DNA from: Candidatus Eisenbacteria bacterium
GTDB taxonomy: Bacteria > Orphanbacterota > Orphanbacteria > Orphanbacterales > Orphanbacteraceae
Reading direction: 5' to 3'
DNA: 34,819 nt
Assembly (NCBI GenBank): GCA_016930695.1
Contig: JAFGGD010000025.1
Coordinates: 1-34,819, forward strand
A model generated the notes under the pieces. The model was given only the letters and a program-made list of their open reading frames with translations, was not told the DNA's origin and searched no databases. Position 1 is the stretch's first letter. Every line of letters starts with the position of its first letter. Shown piece by piece: positions 15,572 to 23,267 of this stretch. The position numbers and the translations under genes are program-made.

Positions 15572-18500
15572 ATGAAAAAGGGCTTCGGGCTCAGGGGAGC
15601 AACGTTTCTTTCGTTCGCACTTCTCGTGCTGGCACTCACCCCCCCCATCGCCCTCGCGGGAGATTTCCCCGTATTCGAGGAGCCGGAGTGGGTCGTTTCC
15701 GGTCTTGGCGGCTGGAGGGCTTATACCATAATGGCTCTTGTCGATACGGCGAACGATATCCACCTCGTTTATCATACCGGAGCGGATTCTCTCGTCGACG
15801 CCCGTTATATCCGATTTGATTTCAGCGCGGGAGTTTGGTGCGACACGGCCGACCTCTGGGCGGATAATGGTTTAATCGACGACCTCCCCGTGATCGCTCT
15901 GGACTCCAGCTACAATCTTCACATTTGCTGGGGAGCATCGGATTGGTACATCGACACAATGGAAACGGACACGATGGTACAAGCACGAAGGCATACACTT
16001 CCCCTATACCGCCGGAGAACCGCAGCCGGTATTTGGCAGCCGCCTCTTTCTTCAGATCCACTTACGTTGTGCGATACGAGTGTGGCGAAGGTCACAGGCT
16101 TCGGCCCTCCCGCCATTGACCCGATGGGGGGGATCATCCTTTTTTGGTCCGACCTCAGAGATTCGGCCTCCCAAGACAATATTACGACGGATTCCAAGCT
16201 ATACATAGACGGCTGCAGCACTTGCGCCGCAGGAGGTCAACTTTTCATTGAGCGTCTCGATGCCGATTTCAACATCGGTTCCTTCTCCCCCGTCACCGGT
16301 TTTCGCGTCACCGGCAATCAAACAGTCAAGGAATCGGTCGCCTGTGACTCTCTCGGAATCAAATGTCGAGGTGCGAGTCCGTCATGGATCTGCGTTTCCT
16401 CCGACAGTGTCCTCCACATGGCCTGGGACGATGATCGCTTTGTGGGGTCCGGTTGTTGCATTTCTTGCAGCTATAGCTACACCGACTCCACTCAGCCCTT
16501 TTCATTATTCGGTGAGGACCATATCTTTTATCAAAGCGCGAGTATCGATCCTTATGTAGATCCGAGTGACTGGACCTGGTCTTCTGAGGAGCTATTAAGC
16601 CAGACAATCGGACAGAGAGACAGCTCGGAAGGAGGTTGCGGATTCTACTACGAGAACGACACTCTTTATTGTGTGATATGCGATGACACCGTCGGCTCGG
16701 GCACCACGCCTGATGACGGCCTCGGTTCCGGGGGACTTTTCACAACATTAAGACACCTCCAACCGCAGATCATCTCGGACTCGCATTCCAACATTCACTC
16801 CGCCTGGTTCGGGCGAGTATTCGGTGAGGACTACAGCACCGGGGACTCTACTATATTGCCTTCCTATAAGGCTCCGCAGCACCGCTTTCTAAGCTATCCA
16901 TACTCCTCCGGGCTCGCCTCCGACGAGTGGGTCCCGGAGCTTTGCACGAATCCAAACGTTCCCATCGATTTCTACTCCGACTTGACGAAGACGAATGCCA
17001 AACAGTCTCGCATGGCAGTCGATCAATACGACAACCTTCACATGATCTGGAGATCTTCCTATTTATCCGGATCGACCGACCAGAACATCGTGTACAACCT
17101 GATGAACTACGGCGGAGCTTTCGATGGAAGCAACGTCGTGGAAGTCTCTTCCTCGGATACAACGGGATTCAATCCGTTTGAGAATTGGATCGTTTGCGAT
17201 CGGTACGGCCACGTTCACGTCTTTTGGCGGGAACTGGAATACACGGGGGGACAGGATGTCCTTTACCACGTTCGTGGAATTAACACCGGCGATCCCGACT
17301 TGTCCTCGGTGGAAATCGCTCACGCAGGCGGGCTTTCCCAATCCAATGACGACAGCGTATTCGTCTGCCCCGGGGGCGGTGGCACCGGCAGCATAAAAGT
17401 AGATACGATACGAGTGACCGTGACCGTTCACGGGGAACTGGGAGACCCGATTGCCGGCGTGCCGGCCGATTCCATACGGATTCTGCTCTCGTACGATCCC
17501 TTTGATACGCAGATTCATGTCTGCGCGGGAGACACGCTCAACCCGGCATCCGACACCGACTCGCTCGGCCGCGCGTGGATCGATGTGAGCGCCATCGGCG
17601 GCTGCGGTTACATTTTTGCGACCGCAACCGTTTGCGGACGCGCGATCAACGACACCGACACGGTGTTGATCAACAGCCCCGACATCAATGGAGACGGAAC
17701 AGTCGACTATTTCGACACATTCAAGTATCAAATGCTGCTCAGCGCGGGGACCGGTTGGTGCGGCGACTTCGAACACGTACAGACTCCCGGAACGGTAACC
17801 TATTTCGACACATTCAAGTATTCACCCCATGTCACGTGTACCTGTCCCGGAAATCCCAAGAACGCCGTTTCTCCCCGCATCGTGAATCACCAGGACGGAG
17901 AAAATCTGGACGTCTCCGGCGATTTGGTCGTCGACGCAGAGAACGGTCGGCTCCGGATCGAACTCGAATCGTGTCGTTCTCTCCGCTCCGCCTATATCGA
18001 ACTCTCCATCGATCCCAAGGCGGAATTGTTGTCCTGGCAACCCGGCGACATGATTCGTGCCGATCTTCCGATCGACGTCGTCCGTCTTTCGGATCACGTC
18101 ATAGGAATCACGGTAGCGCAACTCGGAGAAGTCGGTCTCGCTCCGAGCGGTACTTTAGCGGAGGTCGCCTTGCAGGGATCGGAATCCGCCCTTCAGCAAA
18201 CGCAGCTTCGGCAAATCGTCCTCTCCGACCGCAACTTCGAGCTGAACAGCGTGATGCGCGGCGCTCCCAATCTGGCGGCGGATGCGGAAACGGACATTCC
18301 CAAGGCTTTCTACTGCAACACCGCTCCGAATCCCTTCAATCCCACCGTCACAATTCACTACGGGCTGCCGTCGGGCTCGCCGGTCACGATGGAGATCTTC
18401 ACCGTAAGCGGGAGAAGGGTGAAAACCTTGTCGAACGGAAACGAATCCGCCGGTAGACACTCCGTGATCTGGAACGGAAAAGATGAGAGAGGAAAGGACG

Positions 18501-18577
18501 TCTCCTCCGGTATCTATCTGATGCGGATTCAAACATCGGCCGAGACGGAGACCATGCGGCTCGTTCTGCTTCGATAG
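15572..18577 (+). CDS. Large secreted protein with dockerin-like repeats and FlgD-like C-terminal domain
   Basis: A 1001-residue exoprotein. The ATG at 15572 is chosen over the longer open frame because AAGGAGG precedes it and the signal peptide begins there (MKKGFGLRGATFLSFALLVL, cleaved after ALAG). Residues about 30-600 form BNR/propeller-like repeats with DxxxNxHxxW patterns (SYNLHICWGAS, DSHSNIHSAWF, YDNLHMIWRSS, YGHVHVFWREL). An Ig-like segment follows at about 610-690. A dockerin-like calcium motif begins at residue 704 (DINGDGTVDYFDTFKY), with a second YFDTFKY about 35 residues later. A cohesin-like segment spans about 780-900, and the FlgD-like domain starts at NPFNP (residue 920) and ends MRLVLLR. 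It is probably surface-attached; no enzymatic residues were recognised. Composition is lower GC than the flanks. Confidence 0.88.
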   Translation: MKKGFGLRGATFLSFALLVLALTPPIALAGDFPVFEEPEWVVSGLGGWRAYTIMALVDTANDIHLVYHTGADSLVDARYIRFDFSAGVWCDTADLWADNGLIDDLPVIALDSSYNLHICWGASDWYIDTMETDTMVQARRHTLPLYRRRTAAGIWQPPLSSDPLTLCDTSVAKVTGFGPPAIDPMGGIILFWSDLRDSASQDNITTDSKLYIDGCSTCAAGGQLFIERLDADFNIGSFSPVTGFRVTGNQTVKESVACDSLGIKCRGASPSWICVSSDSVLHMAWDDDRFVGSGCCISCSYSYTDSTQPFSLFGEDHIFYQSASIDPYVDPSDWTWSSEELLSQTIGQRDSSEGGCGFYYENDTLYCVICDDTVGSGTTPDDGLGSGGLFTTLRHLQPQIISDSHSNIHSAWFGRVFGEDYSTGDSTILPSYKAPQHRFLSYPYSSGLASDEWVPELCTNPNVPIDFYSDLTKTNAKQSRMAVDQYDNLHMIWRSSYLSGSTDQNIVYNLMNYGGAFDGSNVVEVSSSDTTGFNPFENWIVCDRYGHVHVFWRELEYTGGQDVLYHVRGINTGDPDLSSVEIAHAGGLSQSNDDSVFVCPGGGGTGSIKVDTIRVTVTVHGELGDPIAGVPADSIRILLSYDPFDTQIHVCAGDTLNPASDTDSLGRAWIDVSAIGGCGYIFATATVCGRAINDTDTVLINSPDINGDGTVDYFDTFKYQMLLSAGTGWCGDFEHVQTPGTVTYFDTFKYSPHVTCTCPGNPKNAVSPRIVNHQDGENLDVSGDLVVDAENGRLRIELESCRSLRSAYIELSIDPKAELLSWQPGDMIRADLPIDVVRLSDHVIGITVAQLGEVGLAPSGTLAEVALQGSESALQQTQLRQIVLSDRNFELNSVMRGAPNLAADAETDIPKAFYCNTAPNPFNPTVTIHYGLPSGSPVTMEIFTVSGRRVKTLSNGNESAGRHSVIWNGKDERGKDVSSGIYLMRIQTSAETETMRLVLLR

Positions 18578-18598
18578 TCCCTTCGGATCCTTCACCGG

Positions 18599-18635
18599 GG
18601 CGGGAGATGTGAACAACGTCTCCCGCCTCTCTTTT
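18599..18635 (+). terminator. Intrinsic terminator after the 1001-residue exoprotein gene
   Basis: GGCGGGAGA (18599-18607) pairs perfectly with TCTCCCGCC (18619-18627), followed by TCTCTTTT. The spacing from the stop codon is about 20 bp. Confidence 0.85.
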
Positions 18636-18681
18636 CCCGGTGGGACCGTCTTCGGGAGCCGATCGGGCTTTCATATCATTC

Positions 18682-18710
18682 TTGACCCGCCCCCGCGACT
18701 TGGGCTACCT
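18682..18710 (+). promoter_or_regulatory. Possible promoter of the lemA-M48 pair
   Basis: TTGACC (18682-18687) with a 17-base spacer to CTACCT (18705-18710). The -35 is good and the -10 poor; TATTCT a few bases later is an alternative with over-long spacing. A TTGACC/TGGACA hexamer followed by GGGCTA also occurs upstream of glnS. Confidence 0.33.
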
Positions 18711-18775
18711 CTATTCTGTTCCCGCGGCCGCGGGACCGCGGCCGCCCTGAAACCGCCAACCTCGGAGGTGTCCGC

Positions 18776-19372
18776 ATGGGCCTCGTCGTTTTTCTCGTCG
18801 TCGTCGTCGTCCTGGCGTTCCTCATCATCGGCATCTACAACCGGCTGGTGAAAAGCCGCAACATCTTCCGAAACGCCTTCGCGCAGATCGACGTGCAGCT
18901 CCGCCGCCGGCACGACTTGATCCCCAACCTGGTGGAGACCGCCAAAGCCTATCTCGCCCACGAGAGGGAAACGCTCGAGGCGGTGATCCGGGCGCGGGCC
19001 GCCGCGGTGAGCGCGACGGACAAGGCCGCCGGAAGCCCGGGGGGCGCCGACGCCATGCAGGGGCTCGCCCAAGCGGAGGGGATGCTGAGCGGCGCTCTCG
19101 GCCGTCTCCTTGTGGTGATGGAGCGCTACCCGGAGCTGAAGGCGGACCAGTCGACGATCCGTGTGATGGAAGAACTCACCTCCACGGAGAACCGCATCGC
19201 CTTCTCGCGCCAAGCGTTCAACGACGCGGTGATGGCCTTCAACATCCTGCGCGAAACATTCCCGAACAATCTGGTGGCCGGCGCCTTCCGCTTCGACGAG
19301 GCGCGCCTCCTCGATTCGATCGACGCGCCGGAGCAGCGGGAGGCGCCCAAGGTCGACTTCTCGAGGAAGTAG
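18776..19372 (+). CDS. lemA: LemA family protein
   Basis: A 198-residue inner-membrane protein with one N-terminal anchor (residues 3-22, LVVFLVVVVVLAFLIIGIYN) and a long helical domain outside the membrane. The family hallmark is intact: YNRLVKSRN followed by AFAQIDVQLRRRHDLIPNLV and ETAKAYLAHERETLEAV. The typical FNDAVMAFN and FPNNLVA motifs come near the C-terminus. LemA proteins have no known enzymatic activity and are often encoded beside M48 or TPM-type membrane proteins. Here the M48 gene starts 42 bp downstream on the same strand, so the two probably form an operon and act together in envelope protein quality control. CTCGGAGGTGT supplies the Shine-Dalgarno sequence. Confidence 0.95.
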   Translation: MGLVVFLVVVVVLAFLIIGIYNRLVKSRNIFRNAFAQIDVQLRRRHDLIPNLVETAKAYLAHERETLEAVIRARAAAVSATDKAAGSPGGADAMQGLAQAEGMLSGALGRLLVVMERYPELKADQSTIRVMEELTSTENRIAFSRQAFNDAVMAFNILRETFPNNLVAGAFRFDEARLLDSIDAPEQREAPKVDFSRK

Positions 19373-19414
19373 GGCGCACGCGACGCGGCCGCGGCGGGAG
19401 CGGGAGCGGACACC

Positions 19415-21358
19415 ATGAACTTCTTCGACCACCAGGAAAGGGCGCGCCGGTCCACGTTCCGGCTGCTGGCGCTCTTCGGGCTCGCCGTCGTCTCCATCAT
19501 CGTCGGCGTGTATTTCGCGATCCGCATCATGCTCCGCGTCGCCTTCACCAACCCCCGCACCATCGTCGAGATCCGCCCCTGGTGGGACCCCGGCTGCTTC
19601 GTGCTGGTCGCGGCGATCACCGTGCTCTTCATCGGGGCGGTCAGCCTCGTCCGGATGCGGGAGCTGGGCAGAAGCGGCGGCGCGCTGGCGCTCCTTCTCG
19701 GCGGGCACCCGGTCCCGGCGGCGCCGATCGACACGGCGTCGCGCACGCTGAGAAACGTGGTGGAGGAGATGGCGATCGCCTCCGGCCTGCCGCCGCCGGA
19801 GATCTATCTGCTCGGCGGCGAGGAGGGGATCAACGCCTTCGCGGCGGGACACTCGCCGGCGGACGCGGCGGTCACGCTCACGCGCGGCGCCCTCCGGCGT
19901 CTCAGCCGGGACGAGCTGCAGGGAGTGGTCGCCCACGAGTTCAGCCACATCCTGAACGGCGACATGCGGATGAACCTGCGGATCGCCGGCGTCCTCCACG
20001 GCATCCTCGCCATCGGCGCCGTCGGCCGCGGCCTGATCCAGGTCTTTCCGGGTCGACACTCGGGCGGACGGAACAAAGGGGGCGTCCCGCTCGTCGCCGT
20101 CGGCGGATTGGTGCTGATCCTCGTCGGCTCCATAGGAACGATCCTCGGCCGGATGATCCAGGCGGCGATCTGCCGGCAGAGGGAGTTCCTCGCCGACTCG
20201 TCGGCGGTGCAGTTCACGCGGAACCCGGAGGGGATCGCCGGCGCGCTCAAAAAGATCGGCGGCTGGAAGGCGGGCTCCCGAATCGAGAACCCGAAGGCGG
20301 AGCACGCCGCGCGCCTCCTCTTCGGCGAGGGGCGGCGCGTTCTCTTCTTCGGGAATCTCTTCGCGACCCACCCGCCGCTCGTGGAAAGAATTCAGAGGAT
20401 CGACCCGCGCTTCGAGGGACGCTTCCCGCGGGTCCTCGATGGGCAGGCGGAGGAAGCGCTCGCGTCCTATCCCGGGCTGGAGGAGGTGGTTCGCTCCTTC
20501 CGCGAGAGCCCGACCGTGGGCGTGGAGCCGTCATCGGTGATCGGCACGATCGGAAAACCGACGGCGGAGCACATCGCCCTCGGCGCGGCGCTCCTCGACA
20601 GGATCCCCGAGCCGGTCCGCGAGGCGGTGCGCGCCCCCGAGGGAGCGCTCCGGGTGATCGTCGCGCTCCTTCTCTCTCCGGATGAGGGGGCGCGGCGCCG
20701 GCAGCTCGCCGAGCTGGGGCCGCTCCTCGGCGAGGGGGGCGCCGCCGAGACGGATCGCCTCGCCGCCCGGCTTCGCGAACTCGATCCGCGCTCCCGCCTT
20801 CCCCTGGCGGACATCGCCCTCCCGGCGCTCCGCGATCTCCCCCTGGAAAAACTGAGCCGCGCGGTCGGTTGCGTGGACGCGCTCATCGCGGCGGACGAGG
20901 AGACCACGGTCTTCGAGTTCTGCCTGCGGAAGCTTCTCGAGCGGCGGTTGCGCGGCGCGGCGCGCGAGACGCGGGCCGGACGGGGCGAGCGTTCCATCGA
21001 CCCGCTTCTCAAGGAGGCGGCGGTTCTTCTCGGCGCCCTTGCGTCGAGCGGTTACCCGGGCGATCCGGAGGGGGCGAAAGCCGCCTTTCGGGCGGGGTCG
21101 GAGAAACTCGTCGACCCGCGGCGGACTTCGCTCCCCTTCTCGCCGGACCGTCCGACGGACCTCGCCGAACTCGGCCGCGCGTTGGACCGCCTCGCCGGCG
21201 CCTCTTTCCCGGTGAAGGAGAAGCTGATCGAAGCGGCGGCGCACACCGCCTTCGCCGACCACCGCGTCAACCTCCTCGAAGCGGAACTCCTCCGCGTCGT
21301 CTCCGTCATGCTGGACGCCCCCCTTCCCCCCTTCCTCCCGGAGCCGACGGCGGACTAG
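19415..21358 (+). CDS. M48 family membrane metalloprotease with long C-terminal extension
   Basis: A 647-residue HtpX-like zinc protease of the inner membrane. Hydrophobic helices lie at about 17-40, 61-80, 194-208 and 226-245. The active site HEFSH (174-178) sits in QGVVAHEFSHILNGDMRMN, and the third ligand region is RQREFLADSSAV with E257, matching the HtpX arrangement. FATHPPLVERIQRI (about 310-325) is also conserved in the family. HtpX is normally about 290 residues. Here roughly 300 further residues follow, mostly Leu/Arg/Glu-rich and apparently helical, with a segment (FADHRVNLLEAELLR) near the end that resembles tellurite-resistance TerB-type helical bundles; that resemblance is tentative. 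Translational coupling with lemA is likely. Substrates are probably misfolded membrane proteins. Confidence 0.93.
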   Translation: MNFFDHQERARRSTFRLLALFGLAVVSIIVGVYFAIRIMLRVAFTNPRTIVEIRPWWDPGCFVLVAAITVLFIGAVSLVRMRELGRSGGALALLLGGHPVPAAPIDTASRTLRNVVEEMAIASGLPPPEIYLLGGEEGINAFAAGHSPADAAVTLTRGALRRLSRDELQGVVAHEFSHILNGDMRMNLRIAGVLHGILAIGAVGRGLIQVFPGRHSGGRNKGGVPLVAVGGLVLILVGSIGTILGRMIQAAICRQREFLADSSAVQFTRNPEGIAGALKKIGGWKAGSRIENPKAEHAARLLFGEGRRVLFFGNLFATHPPLVERIQRIDPRFEGRFPRVLDGQAEEALASYPGLEEVVRSFRESPTVGVEPSSVIGTIGKPTAEHIALGAALLDRIPEPVREAVRAPEGALRVIVALLLSPDEGARRRQLAELGPLLGEGGAAETDRLAARLRELDPRSRLPLADIALPALRDLPLEKLSRAVGCVDALIAADEETTVFEFCLRKLLERRLRGAARETRAGRGERSIDPLLKEAAVLLGALASSGYPGDPEGAKAAFRAGSEKLVDPRRTSLPFSPDRPTDLAELGRALDRLAGASFPVKEKLIEAAAHTAFADHRVNLLEAELLRVVSVMLDAPLPPFLPEPTAD

Positions 21359-21663
21359 CCGGCGCGCGGGAATATCTTCGGTACCAAACACCTCTTCACT
21401 CACTTCGTTCGTGAAAAGAAAATCCGGTACCGGCGGGGCATCGAACATCACGAAACGCTTTCCCCTCGCCTCACCTCCCTCTCGGGGCCGTCTCGACTCG
21501 CCGGGCACCCACCGGAGCACGCCTCCGTCGAGGTTAGAAAAAGGGCCATCGATCTTGTCGGGGCGGGCGAAGGTGGGTCGGCGAGCGAGAAGAGGGAGGA
21601 TGCGGAAGCATCCGGACCGTGCCCCGAAGGGAGGCGGGGCGGGGGAAAAGCTCGGAACGCGCC
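21359..21663. other. Convergent intergenic region holding the second structured repeat
   Basis: This 305-bp gap lies between the M48 gene (+) and the first GWxTD-like gene (-). An 8-bp hairpin with one mismatch (21392-21399 with 21411-21418) comes first, flanked by two GGTACC sites. The structured repeat at 21475-21632 comes next and ends 31 bp from the minus-strand stop codon. No gene is seen. Confidence 0.6.
21475..21632. repeat. Structured dispersed repeat, copy 2
   Basis: This is the 158-bp counterpart of 119-277, in the same orientation. The left arm is 21475-21532, the variable centre 21533-21558 and the right arm 21559-21632. All predicted stems of copy 1 are preserved. The single substitution in the arms (C to A, equivalent to position 163) falls in the loop of a small hairpin, and the rest of the variation is confined to the apical loop. 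Like copy 1 it lies just beyond the 3' end of a minus-strand gene. Confidence 0.8.
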
Positions 21664-23178
21664 CTACCGCTGGACCACGAATTGGGCGGTTTTCCGGTCC
21701 GCCGAGCCGCTCCCCTTGTCCGTCACGTCCACGATCAACGTGTAACGGTCCGGCGGGAGCGAGTTCGTGTCCAGGGAGATGTGGCGGCTCACCGTCCGAT
21801 CGTCGGCGAACGACTCGAAAGTCTGGCTCACCCCCTGCTCCAGCATCCCTTCGTCGCTCCCCTGCAGAAGGCTGGAGAAACGCCGAACCGCGCTGCCGTA
21901 GAGCGTGTAGGTGATCTCATAGACCCCCCGCCCACCCGGCCCGAGCGTCAGGTTGTAGAGCTCGAAGTAGACGTTCACGTCCTCGCCGGGCGCGTAGACG
22001 CGGATCGGGCGGGGCACGATCCGGAAGCCGCGGCGGAGAAACGCCCCCTCACCCCGCTCGTCCCGGGTGACCGCGGCGGCGAAAACCAGGTCGCTGAGCC
22101 GCGCCTCTCCTCCGCCGAAATCGGGCGCCGTCACTTCCGTTTTGAGGATGCCGTGGTTCTTGGAGCGAAGATCGATCACCCGGAGCGCCAGGTGATAGAC
22201 GCCGGGATCGACGGTGAAAGAATCGCTGGTCACGACCCATCCGCCCCCTCCCTCGATCGGATCGAAACGGTGCACCAGGTTCTCCACCCTGCGATCCACC
22301 AATCGGTAGTCCGCGTCGGAAATCGACGCCCGCCGCTGAATCCGCGCCGCCTCCCGACCCTCCTCCACCTCGCGGTCGAACTTGTCCAGAGGGATCAGGA
22401 AGCCGATCAGCAGGTCCGTTCTTTCGCCGGAACCGGCCAGAAAGTTCAAATCAAAAAGAAAGCGGAACTCCTCCGCTCCGCCGTAGTCGTAATCGTTGAT
22501 CTCGGGGAGCGACTCGAAGTTGCGCTTGCCGTCGTCGGTCATCCGCTGCGCCAGGACCGGATCGACGTCGATATCGTTCACCTCGAGAAAACGATTGAAG
22601 CTCTCCTCGAACTCGAGCTGCTCGTCCACGGACCAGCCCGTGTCCTCCCGTAGATACTGGTCGCGGGAGGCGATGCTGGAGACATTGGTCGAAAGCCCCT
22701 CGATGAAGTTGCCGTTCAGCCAGCGGTCCTCGAACCAGAGGATCATGTCGTCGTAGAGCCAGAACTCGCGGGGAGGGCGCATCCCCTCGTGCACCACCAC
22801 CTCGCCCGGCATGCTCTCCCGGTTCTTCGGCTGGCCGAAACGGATCCAGGCGCGGACGCGATCGTCGAACACGAACTCGCCATTCTTGTCATGAAACTGG
22901 AGGATGGCGCCGCGGACCCGCTTCTCGTGCTCTTCGAGGCGTTGGTTCTCGTCCGTCGTCGGCGTCGGGTCCCTCTCCGCCCAGAACCGAACCCGCCAAG
23001 CCTCCCTCTGTTCCGCCGGGAGGTTTTCATACTCCAGGCGCTGCCCCTCGCTCAGGATGACCGAGAAGAAACGGTCCTCCGACGGGTCGGGCCGTGTTTT
23101 CTCACCGGCGATCGCGCGGGAAGTCCCGGCGGCGAGGGCGGTGAGAAGAACGAGAATCACGAGAAGCGCGCGGCGCAT
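21664..23178 (-). CDS. Secreted GWxTD-domain-like protein, paralogue 1
   Basis: A 504-residue exported protein with a signal peptide (MRRALLVILVLLTALAAG, cleaved near AIAG). The start at 23178 is chosen because AGGAGG precedes it and the signal peptide begins there. Residues about 30-180 resemble the GWxTD domain: FFSVILSEGQRLEYE, then FWAERDPTPTTDENQ, LEEHEKRVRGAI and VRAWIRFGQPKN, ending in the LWFEDRW strand. The eponymous GWxTD box is replaced by FVFDDR. The second half is beta-rich (VYFELYNLTLGPGG, SLDTNSLPPDRYTLIVDV), a typical C-terminal sandwich of these proteins. GWxTD proteins are known from Bacteroidetes and related phyla and have no established function. The gene is downstream of its paralogue with an 89-bp gap and is probably co-transcribed. 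Confidence 0.8.
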   Translation of the reverse strand: MRRALLVILVLLTALAAGTSRAIAGEKTRPDPSEDRFFSVILSEGQRLEYENLPAEQREAWRVRFWAERDPTPTTDENQRLEEHEKRVRGAILQFHDKNGEFVFDDRVRAWIRFGQPKNRESMPGEVVVHEGMRPPREFWLYDDMILWFEDRWLNGNFIEGLSTNVSSIASRDQYLREDTGWSVDEQLEFEESFNRFLEVNDIDVDPVLAQRMTDDGKRNFESLPEINDYDYGGAEEFRFLFDLNFLAGSGERTDLLIGFLIPLDKFDREVEEGREAARIQRRASISDADYRLVDRRVENLVHRFDPIEGGGGWVVTSDSFTVDPGVYHLALRVIDLRSKNHGILKTEVTAPDFGGGEARLSDLVFAAAVTRDERGEGAFLRRGFRIVPRPIRVYAPGEDVNVYFELYNLTLGPGGRGVYEITYTLYGSAVRRFSSLLQGSDEGMLEQGVSQTFESFADDRTVSRHISLDTNSLPPDRYTLIVDVTDKGSGSADRKTAQFVVQR

Positions 23179-23267
23179 GACAGGTCCTCCTGGAGGGCAA
23201 GCACCCTCATGGAGTAATACCCCCGAAGCCCGGAGAGGATCGTCGCCGGAACGGGGCTGCGGTTTGC

